Assembly: GCF_005871165.1 (NCBI RefSeq)
Contig: NZ_SWKP01000005.1
Location: 1 to 64,000, forward strand
Length of the DNA: 64,000 bases
Origin: Maricaulis alexandrii
Lineage (GTDB): Bacteria; Pseudomonadota; Alphaproteobacteria; Caulobacterales; Maricaulaceae
Reading direction: 5' to 3'
The position numbers were made by a program, and so were the translations under genes. The notes under the pieces were generated by a model, which made no database searches, was not told the DNA's origin, and saw only the letters and a program-made list of their open reading frames with translations. This document shows, in pieces, positions 1-11,499 of this stretch (its first letter is position 1; each line of letters begins with the position of its first letter).

Positions 1-2
1 CC

Positions 3-101
3 AAACTCGTCAACGTCGCCGTCATGCGAAAGCTCATCGAGGCTGCAAACCTCGTCCTGAAACGCCAAACACCATGGCAATCAGAAATGCAAACGACATA
101 G
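3..101 (+). pseudogene. IS110-family transposase, C-terminal fragment (runs off left edge)
   Basis: An open frame runs in from the left edge and ends at TAG 99-101, giving 32 residues. The visible part, with VAVMRKLIEAANLVLKR followed by QTPW, matches the extreme C-terminus of IS110/IS116-type transposases, which end in a helix of this kind. IS110 enzymes are DEDD transposases that usually lack terminal inverted repeats. Only the tail is in the window, so intactness cannot be judged. The type is set to pseudogene only because the gene is incomplete here. Confidence 0.65.
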
Positions 102-172
102 TTGCTTCTCCCCGGGGAGAAGGAGGGCGATGGCATTGAAAACGTGTAGATCTTGTTTCGCGACTTTTTGAC

Positions 173-314
173 TCTCCTCGCCCTTGATGGGCGAGGGGGA
201 CCGCGCGCATGCGCGGTGGAGTGGGTGACCTTCAAAAGATCAGAAAGCGCTTTGCGCTTTCACCCCTTCCGCTGGGCATGCGCCCGGCACCTTCCCCATC
301 AAGGGGAAGGAGGA
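173..314. repeat. Multi-hairpin intergenic repeat, family A copy 3 (diverged)
   Basis: The stretch 102-402 between the transposase tail and polA has no gene. It holds a roughly 140-bp element bounded by two hairpins, CTCGCCC/GGGCGAG at the left and CTTCCCC/GGGGAAG at the right. Internal palindromes include CCGCGCGCATGCGCGG and AAAGCGCTTTGCGCTTT. The right half, read on the minus strand, matches the copy at 29721-29857. The rest of the gap shows nothing recognisable apart from the polA ribosome binding site. Confidence 0.6.
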
Positions 315-402
315 CATTGAGCCCCCTGCCCTGACCTCCCCGGATGACGCCCCGGACGGGTCAGGCTAACCTCGCGCGACGCATGCGAAGAGGATCCCCG
401 CC

Positions 403-3189
403 ATGGCCATCAAGAAGCCCATCGACGAGAACTCCCATCTCTATCTGGTCGACGGGTCGGGCTATATTTTCCGGGCCTATCATGCGCTGCCGCCGCTGAC
501 GCGGACGGACGGGACGCCGGTGGGGGCGGTGCAGGGGTTCTGCAACATGTTGTGGAAGCTGCTGGAGGACCTGAAAGGCGAGGATGCGCCCTCGCACCTG
601 GCGGTGATCTTCGACCATTCCGGCAAGTCCTTCCGCAATGAGATGTATGACCAGTACAAGGCGCACCGACCGCCGGCGCCGGAGGATCTGGTGCCGCAAT
701 TCTCCATCATCCGCGATGCGACGCGCGCCTTCGGCACGCCCTGTGTGGAGCTGGAGAATTACGAGGCCGACGACATCATCGCGACCTATGCCCGCCAGGC
801 CGAGGCCAAGGGCGCGAAAGTCACCATCGTGTCTTCGGACAAGGATCTGATGCAGCTGGTCAGCGACCGGGTGGAAATGTTCGATGCGATGAAGAACAAG
901 CGCATCGAGGCGGAACAAGTGGTCGAAAAGTTCGGCGTCGGGCCGGACAAGGTGATCGATATCCAGTCCCTGGCCGGGGACAGTGTCGACAATGTACCCG
1001 GCGTGCCCGGCATAGGCATCAAGACCGCCGCCCTTTTGATCAATGAATATGGTGATCTGGACACGCTGCTGGAGCGGGCCGGCGAGATCAAGCAGAAGGG
1101 CCGCCGAGAGAAGCTGCTGGCCCATGCCGATGATGCGCGCATCTCGCGCGATCTGGTGACGCTCAAGGTGGATACACCGGTCGTCGAGGACATGGACGAA
1201 TTCGGCCTGTGCGATCCGGATCCCGAAGTCCTGGTGCCCTTCCTCAAGGAGATGGAATTCCGCACCTTTACCCGCAAGGTGGAAGAGGCGCTGGGCGGAC
1301 CGGCAGCGGACGAGACCGGCGATGCGACGGCGCCCATCAATCGCGAGAATTATGAGTGCGTGACGACGATGGACGCGCTCAAGACCTGGATCGAGCGCGC
1401 CCGCGAGGCCGGTGTCGTCGCGGTGGATACCGAGACCGATGCCCTCTCCGCCACGGCCTCCGGCCTGGTCGGCGTGTCGATGGCGACCGCGCCGGGCATC
1501 GCTTGCTATATCCCGCTGGCGCATGTCGATCCGGCAAGCACGGGCGACATGTTCGATACCGGCAAGGCGCCGGACCAGCTGGACATGGATACGGCCCTGA
1601 AGGCGCTGAAAGACCTGCTGGAGGACAAGACCGTCCTGAAGGTCGGCCAGAACATCAAGTATGATCTGGGCGTGCTGTCACGCTATGGCATCCATGTCGC
1701 GCCCTATGACGACACGATGCTGATTTCCTATGTCATGGATGCCGGCCTGCACAAGCATGGCATGGATGAGCTGGCAGAGCTGCATCTGGGCCATCAATGC
1801 ATCCCGTTCAAGGAGATCTGCGGCACGGGCAAGAACCAGATTACGTTCGACAAGGTGCCGCTGGACAAGGCCACGCAATATGCGGCGGAAGATGCCGATG
1901 TGACGCTGCGCCTGTGGGAGATCCTGAAACCGGCCGTCGTCGCGAAGAAAAAGGCGACCGTGTACGAGACGCTGGAACGGCCGATGGCCAAGGTGCTCTC
2001 GGACATGGAACGGGCCGGCATCAAGGTCGATCCGGACCAGTTGCGCCAGCTCTCCTCCGACTTCTCCCAGAAAATGGCCGCCGCCGAAGCCGCCGCGCAC
2101 GAGGCTGCGGGCCGGGAGTTCAATCTGGGCTCGCCCAAGCAGATCGGCGAAATCCTGTTCGGCGAGATGGGCCTGCCCGGCGGCAAGAAGACCAAGACCG
2201 GCGCCTGGTCGACCGATGCGGCCGTGCTGGACCAGCTGGCCGCCGAGGGGCATGACCTGCCCGTGGCGCTCTTGGAATACCGCCAGTACTCCAAGCTGAA
2301 ATCCACCTATTCGGACTCGCTCTTCGACCATATCAACCCGAAGACCCAGCGCGTGCACGGCTCCTTCTCGCTGGCCGCGACGACAACGGGGCGCCTGTCC
2401 TCGACCGAGCCCAATCTTCAAAACATCCCGATCCGCACCGAGGCCGGCCGCAAGATCCGCGAAGTCTTCATCGCCGAGCCGGGCAATTGCCTGGTCGCGG
2501 CCGACTATTCCCAGGTGGAGCTGCGGCTTCTCGCCCATATCGCCGGGGTGGACAGTCTCAAACAGGCCTTCCGCGACGGGATCGACATCCACGCCATGAC
2601 GGCTTCGGAAGTCTTCGACGTGCCGCTGGAAGGGATGGACCCGATGGTCCGCCGCAAGGCCAAGGCGATCAATTTCGGCGTGATCTACGGCATTTCCGCC
2701 TTCGGCCTGGCCAACCAGATCGATGTCTCGCGCGAGGAGGCCAAGGCCTTCATCGACGCCTATTTCGAGAAATTCCCCGGCATTGCGGACTATATGGAGC
2801 GCATGAAAACCGAGGTGAAGGAGAAGGGCTATGTCGAGACCATCTTCGGCCGCCGCGCCCACTTCCCCTCGATCAAGGACAAGAATCCGAACATGCGCAT
2901 GTTCGCGGAACGCCAGGCCATCAATGCCCCGATCCAAGGCTCGGCCGCCGACGTCATCCGCCGCGCCATGATCCGCATGGACGACGCCCTCAAAGCCGCC
3001 AAGCTCGACGCCCGCATGCTCTTGCAAGTGCATGACGAACTGGTCTTCGAGGTGCCGGAAAACCAGGCGGACGATCTGATCGCCCTGGCGTCAAAGGTGA
3101 TGAGTGAGGCGTGTGCGCCGGCCCTGGAGCTGAGCGTGCCGCTGGAGGTCGATGCGAAGGCGGGGGCGAGCTGGGCTGAGGCTCATTGA
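403..3189 (+). CDS. polA: DNA polymerase I
   Basis: 928 residues, the usual length for a three-domain Pol I. Residues 10-290 are the 5'-3' exonuclease (FEN-like). Around residue 345 the DTETD motif of the 3'-5' proofreading domain is intact, so proofreading is likely active. The polymerase domain shows motif A (DYSQVELRLLAHIAG), motif B (RRKAKAINFGVIYG) and motif C (VHDELVFEVP). The enzyme fills gaps and removes Okazaki primers in the cytoplasm. The ATG at 403 follows a GAGGA ribosome binding site. The stop overlaps the next start in TGATG, suggesting translational coupling to the small downstream gene. Confidence 0.97.
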   Translation: MAIKKPIDENSHLYLVDGSGYIFRAYHALPPLTRTDGTPVGAVQGFCNMLWKLLEDLKGEDAPSHLAVIFDHSGKSFRNEMYDQYKAHRPPAPEDLVPQFSIIRDATRAFGTPCVELENYEADDIIATYARQAEAKGAKVTIVSSDKDLMQLVSDRVEMFDAMKNKRIEAEQVVEKFGVGPDKVIDIQSLAGDSVDNVPGVPGIGIKTAALLINEYGDLDTLLERAGEIKQKGRREKLLAHADDARISRDLVTLKVDTPVVEDMDEFGLCDPDPEVLVPFLKEMEFRTFTRKVEEALGGPAADETGDATAPINRENYECVTTMDALKTWIERAREAGVVAVDTETDALSATASGLVGVSMATAPGIACYIPLAHVDPASTGDMFDTGKAPDQLDMDTALKALKDLLEDKTVLKVGQNIKYDLGVLSRYGIHVAPYDDTMLISYVMDAGLHKHGMDELAELHLGHQCIPFKEICGTGKNQITFDKVPLDKATQYAAEDADVTLRLWEILKPAVVAKKKATVYETLERPMAKVLSDMERAGIKVDPDQLRQLSSDFSQKMAAAEAAAHEAAGREFNLGSPKQIGEILFGEMGLPGGKKTKTGAWSTDAAVLDQLAAEGHDLPVALLEYRQYSKLKSTYSDSLFDHINPKTQRVHGSFSLAATTTGRLSSTEPNLQNIPIRTEAGRKIREVFIAEPGNCLVAADYSQVELRLLAHIAGVDSLKQAFRDGIDIHAMTASEVFDVPLEGMDPMVRRKAKAINFGVIYGISAFGLANQIDVSREEAKAFIDAYFEKFPGIADYMERMKTEVKEKGYVETIFGRRAHFPSIKDKNPNMRMFAERQAINAPIQGSAADVIRRAMIRMDDALKAAKLDARMLLQVHDELVFEVPENQADDLIALASKVMSEACAPALELSVPLEVDAKAGASWAEAH

Positions 3190-3527
3190 TGCCCTGGTTG
3201 GTCGCGATTGTGGCGGGGTTAGCGCTGCAAGCCTGCCCGATCCCGGCTCCGGAGCCTCGAGTGAGGATCGAACCGGAATTGCCCTGCATGGCCGGGGGTT
3301 GCCCTCCGCCAGCCGACATTGACGAGTTTCCCATTTCCGCGACGGCCACTTTCGATATCAGGCCTGACGGAAGTGACGGGAGTGTGAGCAATGTGCAAGT
3401 AGAAGCCGAGACCTTGCTCTATCCTATTGTGCGCACCGCAGTAACGCGCGCCGTTGAACGCTGGATATTTGAACCGGATGACGCGAGCACGGGAGCCCAA
3501 GCTTCCTTTGAACTCAACTTGCCTTGA
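3189..3527 (+). CDS. Small TonB-C-like putative lipoprotein
   Basis: 112 residues from the ATG that overlaps the polA stop; an in-frame TTG one codon earlier is the alternative start. The N-terminus is a short hydrophobic signal ending in a lipobox (LALQAC, Cys16). The C-terminal half (ATATFDIRPDGSDGSVSNVQ, then AVERWIFEPD) has the beta-hairpin pattern of the TonB C-terminal domain, where a variable residue is followed by W-x-F-x-P. It lacks the membrane anchor and proline-rich linker of true TonB. It may be a periplasmic binding or assembly domain. The function is not known. Confidence 0.7.
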   Translation: MPWLVAIVAGLALQACPIPAPEPRVRIEPELPCMAGGCPPPADIDEFPISATATFDIRPDGSDGSVSNVQVEAETLLYPIVRTAVTRAVERWIFEPDDASTGAQASFELNLP

Positions 3528-3561
3528 CCCTTCTTTCGAAGGCTCGGGGCCAAAACGAGCT

Positions 3562-3706
3562 CACCCCTTGTCATCCCGGACGGATGCCCGGCCTTGAGCC
3601 GGGTGGAGATCCGGGACCCATGCCTGCACAAGCGAGGCTCTTCGAAATGGGTCCCTGCTCTGCGCCCCGCTTTCGCGGGGCATTCGGCAGGGATGACAAA
3701 GGGGTG
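3562..3706. repeat. GTCATCCC-type palindromic repeat (family B)
   Basis: The gap 3528-3837 is filled mainly by this 145-bp element. It has near-perfect terminal inverted repeats, CACCCCTTGTCATCCC at the left and GGGATGACAAAGGGGTG at the right, differing by one base insertion. Inside are further hairpins, including GCCCGGCCTTGAGCCGGG and GCCCCGCTTTCGCGGGGC. Elements beginning GTCATCCC and ending GGGATGAC are common intergenic repeats in alphaproteobacteria. No coding capacity is seen. The remaining bases to 3837 look like leader for the next gene. Confidence 0.65.
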
Positions 3707-3837
3707 GTGACTGTCGGCTTTCGCCCGTTTTTGAACGATCGTGCAGTCGGCGGGATGGCCTCGTGCGGGTTCCCCGTTTTGCCGGGAGGGCGGATGCGGG
3801 ACACACTCCGGATCAATCACAGGCCGGGGACGCCGAC

Positions 3838-4686
3838 ATGAGTACCGAGACCGCAACACGCCGGGATGCGTGGATATCCATCACGATCTTCCTGCTGATC
3901 GTGGGCGCGACGAGCGCTGTCTTTCACTGGGCGCTGGTGACGCTGAACCCGACCAGTCTCTATGTCGGGCCGTTGATGTGGATGCCGGCCATGGCGGCTT
4001 TCGCCACCCTGCTGATCCGCGGCCGCTCGATCCGCAGCCTGCCGTGGAATTGGGGACGCTGGCGCTTCAATGCGAAGGCGTTTCTGGTCCCGGTCGTCTA
4101 TGTGAGCATCACCTATGGGCTGATCTATGCCCTCGGCCTGGGCGGGTTCCCGGACATGGACACGATCGGCGAATGGCGGGCCGAAACGGGTCTGGCGGAC
4201 ATCCCGCAATGGGGTCTGATCGCGGTGGTGGTGGCCCTGCTGGGCACGGTCGGTGCGATCCGGGCGATGAGCACGGTGGTCGGCGAGGAGATCGGCTGGC
4301 GCGGTTTCCTGGTCTGGGAAATGCGCAAGGTGATGCCCTTCGGCGCGGTCGCCCTGGTGAGCGGGCTGATCTGGTCCTTCTGGCACTGGCCGGTCGTGGT
4401 CTGGTATGGCGGCGGCGATGCCCTGACCCAGATGACGGTCTTCACCATCATGATCACCAGCATGTCCGTGGTGATGACCTATTACACGTTCAAATCCCGC
4501 AGCCTGTGGCCGTCCGTGATGTTCCACGCGGCCCACAATGTCTTCATCCAGAAAATCTTCGACCCGCTGACCGCCTATAATGACAGCACGTCTTTCTGGG
4601 CGGGGGAATATGGCTGGATGATCGCGATCGTGACCGCCGGGTTCGGCCTGGTCTACTGGTTCAAGGCCCGCAAGGAAGGCCTCTGA
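3838..4686 (+). CDS. CPBP-family intramembrane metalloprotease
   Basis: 282 residues with about eight hydrophobic segments. The three diagnostic motifs are present: EEIGWRGF, a second motif in SGLIWSFWHWP, and SVMFHAAHN, which together supply the Glu and His metal ligands of the CPBP (Abi/Rce1-like) family. Bacterial members act on membrane or secreted peptides, often in bacteriocin self-immunity, but substrates are rarely known. The start MSTETATRR at 3838 is preferred over an upstream ATG because the upstream extension is repeat-adjacent and not hydrophobic. A strong terminator follows, so this is a single-gene unit. Confidence 0.85.
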   Translation: MSTETATRRDAWISITIFLLIVGATSAVFHWALVTLNPTSLYVGPLMWMPAMAAFATLLIRGRSIRSLPWNWGRWRFNAKAFLVPVVYVSITYGLIYALGLGGFPDMDTIGEWRAETGLADIPQWGLIAVVVALLGTVGAIRAMSTVVGEEIGWRGFLVWEMRKVMPFGAVALVSGLIWSFWHWPVVVWYGGGDALTQMTVFTIMITSMSVVMTYYTFKSRSLWPSVMFHAAHNVFIQKIFDPLTAYNDSTSFWAGEYGWMIAIVTAGFGLVYWFKARKEGL

Positions 4687-4697
4687 CCCCAAACAAG

Positions 4698-4732
4698 AAC
4701 GCCCGCCGGAGCGATCCAGCGGGCGTTTTTTG
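4698..4732 (+). terminator. Rho-independent terminator after the CPBP gene
   Basis: AACGCCCGC and GCGGGCGTT form a perfect stem around a 12-nt loop and are followed by a run of T. It ends the plus-strand CPBP transcript 12 bases after the stop codon. Confidence 0.85.
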
Positions 4733-4738
4733 TGCGTT

Positions 4739-4869
4739 TCTTCCCCATGAAATGGGGAAGTGGGCCGATGCGGAGCAGCGGGTCGATGGGGCGGCGCTCC
4801 GGCGCCGAATTACCGGCTTCGCCGGCCCCTCCGTCCCTGCGGGACACCTCCACATAAAATGGGGAGGAA
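4739..4869. repeat. Multi-hairpin intergenic repeat, family A copy 1
   Basis: About 131 bp lying between convergent CPBP and gyrB. It is bounded by CTTCCCCATGAAATGGGGAAG at one end and an imperfect CCTCCACATAAAATGGGGAGG hairpin at the other, with GGCGCTCCGGCGCC and CCGGCTTCGCCGG hairpins inside. It aligns almost throughout, in inverted orientation, with 29721-29857. It ends directly before the gyrB stop codon. Confidence 0.8.
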
Positions 4870-4871
4870 AA

Positions 4872-7968
<3,097 letters not shown>

Positions 7969-7975
7969 GAATGGG

Positions 7976-9907
7976 CTAAGCGATCTGGAAGCGGCGGCGG
8001 ATTGTCAAAATGAGTTGGAACCAGAAAGCAACAGCTATGACTTGTTGAAGTACTCCCCACGCGCCCAGCCAAGCTCGAAGCCGAAACGAGTCGCCGACAC
8101 CCAAATGAGAAAATGGCTCTGCGTCAAAAGTCGATATTGCGATGGGACCGAACATGTTGCCGGAAGAAAATTCCAGAACGCTTGCAATTGTTGGATGGAC
8201 CGGTGCCCCAAGTGAAAGGCCAACGCCCTCCCATGCCGCTGGGGCCATAACTCCTATCGATAGAAGAAAGAAGCACACGCTGACCACAAAAAGCGTCAAC
8301 AGAGACCGACCTGCACGAAGGGGCGACAATCCGTAATCGCTGCACCAACCATAAGCCTTGGCTAAAAGCTTTTCAGCAAATGGGGCACGCGACTGCCGCT
8401 GCCTCGCCATCAGCGCAAGTTTATGGAGCCGATGCTTCCTCAGAACATCACCTCGGATCTCTGCTGCGGTCTGCAAGGTTCTAGCGCCAGACTCTAATGC
8501 GAGAAGCGCTGTGTCACCGGATTGACTTGCAGGTTCAAGCGCTTTTTCGAAAAAAACCTTCTCTTCCTCTGACTCAACCAAGGATGGGTAATCTATTCCA
8601 TCTTCTAGCCGAGCCCCTCCAAAAGCAGCAACAGCGTGGACGCATTGGTCAGACCATAGGGCCCGCTTCTTAAATATCGCTCCGCTAAATGCCTCCTGAA
8701 AGTTCGCTGGATCATCCGTCAGCTCAACATTTTTGAAGGAACACTTCCCATGAAACTCAGAACTGGAGAAATTTACCTTCCCCTCAAGTCTCGCTCGCCT
8801 AACCTCTGCACCCTTGGGGGCAATATCGTCGCCAAGCGAGAAACTACCACAAAACCTGCAATCCTGAGCTTCAAAGCTTCCCTGAACAACAATTCCATCG
8901 GCTTCAAATCGTTCAGCGAACGTGCTTCTGATTGAATTAAACGAGCCCCCGATTTTTGCTTGATCGGCCCGAAATACGTCGTCAAAGCGAGCCCAATACG
9001 CTTCAAAATTTTGCTGTACGCGTAGTCGCCAGACAGAAACTCTCGAATGAAACACGCCCATTGCGATAGAAATTGAATGCAAGTTCGCCGAATGAAAATC
9101 AGCCCGTTCAAAAAATTCGCAACCATGAAGGTCAAGTGCGCATTCGGGATCGTGTGGCGTTATGCTCGCCTCATCACAAAAAATGCTACCGCTAAACGAA
9201 ATCGATCCATTTGCCGTTCCCGACCAATGAAGTTTCCCATCAAATAAGGAACTCAAGAAACCCGACCCACCACCCATGTGTGATTGGAGCCAGACCGCGG
9301 GCCCAACTAAAAGGCAGTTCCTAGCATAGATATCGAGTTCCCGATCGGCGAACCATTTGGCCTGCAATATCGAACCACTCAGCTGAGCACGACCGTCAAA
9401 ACCGACGAGATGCCGAGATCCATCCTCATGCTCCTCGACACCCATACGGTCCGATGAAGACGCCTCCAACTTCCGCTCAACCTCTTCCTGCAGCCGTGCA
9501 GTCTCCGATGAGCTCCAATTGTTTTTGAAGCTATGTGCAATTTGTGGCGCTAGGCCTGATGCCTCCGCATTCGGAAAGTGCGCGATATGAAAAGGCGTGC
9601 CTACATGGCTGATGAGCAATCCAGCGCTTCTCAGCTCGTCATCTGACCTAAATTTTTGCCTGACATGGTCAAAGCGCCAATAGTCTTGCAGAGAACAGGC
9701 GACGGCACCTTTCGGCACGTCACCCTGACGATGAACAATTCCATCTTTGTGGTAGTGCCCGAGCCATTGGTGCCGTGGGATACCGTCGGCGCTTCTCTTG
9801 CCGAGTCCTTCCCATGAATAATCGGCTCCGCGCCATTCACCATACCAGCGAGCAATCCTATCTTTTCTAACCCTGTCCAGCTGCTCGATGTCCAAAGCTT
9901 CACCCAA
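7976..9907 (-). CDS. AT-rich pentapeptide-repeat-like protein with C-terminal membrane domain
   Basis: 643 residues. The first 150 are soluble with no match I recognise. Residues about 170-430 repeat short units with an aromatic or leucine in the middle (ADFHSANLHSI, GKVNFSSSEF, GSFEAQDCRF), typical of degenerate pentapeptide beta-helices. Residues about 520-640 contain AYGWCSDYGLSPLRAG, two or three membrane helices and a basic RRRFQIA tail, an arrangement seen in membrane pentapeptide proteins. The start is TTG with a weak ribosome site and is uncertain. Base composition and codon use are visibly more AT-rich than on either side, suggesting transfer. Function unknown. Confidence 0.75.
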   Translation of the reverse strand: MGEALDIEQLDRVRKDRIARWYGEWRGADYSWEGLGKRSADGIPRHQWLGHYHKDGIVHRQGDVPKGAVACSLQDYWRFDHVRQKFRSDDELRSAGLLISHVGTPFHIAHFPNAEASGLAPQIAHSFKNNWSSSETARLQEEVERKLEASSSDRMGVEEHEDGSRHLVGFDGRAQLSGSILQAKWFADRELDIYARNCLLVGPAVWLQSHMGGGSGFLSSLFDGKLHWSGTANGSISFSGSIFCDEASITPHDPECALDLHGCEFFERADFHSANLHSISIAMGVFHSRVSVWRLRVQQNFEAYWARFDDVFRADQAKIGGSFNSIRSTFAERFEADGIVVQGSFEAQDCRFCGSFSLGDDIAPKGAEVRRARLEGKVNFSSSEFHGKCSFKNVELTDDPANFQEAFSGAIFKKRALWSDQCVHAVAAFGGARLEDGIDYPSLVESEEEKVFFEKALEPASQSGDTALLALESGARTLQTAAEIRGDVLRKHRLHKLALMARQRQSRAPFAEKLLAKAYGWCSDYGLSPLRAGRSLLTLFVVSVCFFLLSIGVMAPAAWEGVGLSLGAPVHPTIASVLEFSSGNMFGPIAISTFDAEPFSHLGVGDSFRLRAWLGAWGVLQQVIAVAFWFQLILTIRRRFQIA

Positions 9908-9927
9908 ATCTCAAATGGTCACCAAAC

Positions 9928-10659
9928 TTAGAACTTGAAATCCGGAAGCGCGTCAAAGGCGACTTTCAGGGCGTCGCTCCAGCCGGAGGAAATCTGGTTG
10001 AAATAGTCATCATCCGGCTCGATGCGACGCTGGATGCCCGGCTCCAGCGTGTCGGCCGTGTAGACATGCATGTCCAGCGGCAGGCCGACGGAGAGATTGG
10101 CTTTCAGCGTGCTGTCAAAGGAGACATAGAGCAGCTTCACCGCCGCCTCCATGCTCATCGCCGGATCGAAGGCGCGCACCAGGATCGGGCGGCCATATTT
10201 GGTTTCGCCGGACTGGAAGAAGGGCGTCTCCTCGCCGGCCTCGATGAAATTACCCTCCGGGTAGACCAGGAAGAGGCGCGGCTCCATGCCCTTGATCTGG
10301 CCGCCGACGATCAGCGTCGCGCTGAACGGGCTCTCCGAGACCGGCCCCTCGCCGGCCTGGTGGCGGACGCATTCCTTCAGCGTGTCGCCGACAATCGTGG
10401 CGACCTGGAACATGGTCGGCGCCTCGAGGAAGGTCGGGCGGCGCTCATCGGGAATTTTCGAACGCTCTTCCAGCAGGTTGATGACCGCCTGCGTGGTCGC
10501 CAGATTGCCCGCCGTCATGATCGTGATGACACGTTCGCCGGGCACGGACCAGGTGAAGAGCTTGCGGAATTTGGAGACATTGTCGACGCCCGCATTGGTG
10601 CGGGTATCGGACATGAAGATCAGACCCGAATTGAGGCGCATGCCGACGCAATAGGTCAC
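9928..10659 (-). CDS. Anbu-type proteasome-like peptidase (COG3484)
   Basis: 243 residues. The start MTYCVG matches Anbu, the bacterial ancestral beta subunit related to HslV. Removing Met exposes Thr1, and Asp17 sits exactly where the proteasome catalytic Asp lies (FMSDTRTNAG). A lysine at 29 or 32 (SKFRKLF) could serve as the Lys33 equivalent. Anbu proteins form open helical or ring assemblies with poorly known substrates. It is last in a same-strand run after ATP-grasp, alpha-E and transglutaminase genes, an association seen in many proteobacteria. The ATG is the only start that leaves Thr1 at the N-terminus. Confidence 0.9.
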   Translation of the reverse strand: MTYCVGMRLNSGLIFMSDTRTNAGVDNVSKFRKLFTWSVPGERVITIMTAGNLATTQAVINLLEERSKIPDERRPTFLEAPTMFQVATIVGDTLKECVRHQAGEGPVSESPFSATLIVGGQIKGMEPRLFLVYPEGNFIEAGEETPFFQSGETKYGRPILVRAFDPAMSMEAAVKLLYVSFDSTLKANLSVGLPLDMHVYTADTLEPGIQRRIEPDDDYFNQISSGWSDALKVAFDALPDFKF

Positions 10660-10693
10660 CGGGAATCACTCTCCAGAAAAGCCGGGTCCAGCG

Positions 10694-11494
10694 TTACTGC
10701 TGGACCTGCAGGGTGACAAGCAGGGTTTCCTCGCCGCCGCCATAGGTCACGCCCGAAATGGGAGCCGCTTCGCCATAATCCAGCCCGGTGGCGACGCGGA
10801 CATAACGTTCGTCCGGGGAGATCCCGTTGGACGGGTCGAAACCGACCCAGCCGAGGCTGTCGATATGGACTTCGGCCCAGGCGTGACTGGCTTCCTGGTC
10901 CACGACCCCGTCCATCAGCAGATAGCCACTGACATAGCGGGCGGGAAGGCCCATCTGGCGCGCCATGCCGACTAAAATATGAGCATGGTCCTGGCAGACG
11001 CCGTGACGCTTTTCCGCAGCGTCCTCGCCGCTCGTGGCCACATGCGTGGACCCGACATCATAGCGGACTTCCTCGGCAATCAGCCGCGACAGGGCGTGCA
11101 GACGCGCCAACGTGTTTTCGGCATCGTCCGGCAGGGCTTTGGCCAGTTTGCGCATGGCCGGTCCTGGACGGGTCCGATCCGTCTGGCGGGTATAATACCA
11201 GAGCGGTGCCGGGCTCTTGTGCGGCCCCGTCATGCCCGACGTATCGCGGGTTTCCACCACGCCACGGCAGGCAATCACCAGGTCGCGGCTGCCCGGATCA
11301 ACCCGCACCAGATCGACAGCATTCCCGTGCTCATCGGTAAAGCGGGCCTGCAGTGTGCCCCCTTCGATGGTCAGCTCCCAGTCCGACACATCCTGCACGT
11401 CACTGCTGAGCGGTCTCAACCGGACTTGCTGCAGGCCGTAGGGGATGGGCGTCTCGAAGGTATAGCGGGTCTGGTGGGCGATGGTCAGCTGCAT
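10694..11494 (-). CDS. Transglutaminase-like cysteine protease family protein
   Basis: 266 residues. An N-terminal beta domain (MQLTIAHQTRYTFETPIPYG) precedes the transglutaminase core. The catalytic triad is visible: Cys in RHGVCQDHAHI, His in ASHAWAEVHI and Asp in GWVGFDPSNG. Such proteins cleave or cross-link amide bonds. In Anbu clusters the target is unknown. I used MQLTIAH at 11494 because the longer frame upstream is antisense-like coding of the alpha-E gene. It lies five bases after the alpha-E stop, so the genes are almost certainly co-transcribed. Confidence 0.92.
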   Translation of the reverse strand: MQLTIAHQTRYTFETPIPYGLQQVRLRPLSSDVQDVSDWELTIEGGTLQARFTDEHGNAVDLVRVDPGSRDLVIACRGVVETRDTSGMTGPHKSPAPLWYYTRQTDRTRPGPAMRKLAKALPDDAENTLARLHALSRLIAEEVRYDVGSTHVATSGEDAAEKRHGVCQDHAHILVGMARQMGLPARYVSGYLLMDGVVDQEASHAWAEVHIDSLGWVGFDPSNGISPDERYVRVATGLDYGEAAPISGVTYGGGEETLLVTLQVQQ

Positions 11495-11499
11495 CGGCT

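Noticed and set aside
173-314. CRISPR-like repeat array near polA
   Set aside because: The hairpins are not direct repeats with regular spacers; they form one palindromic element.
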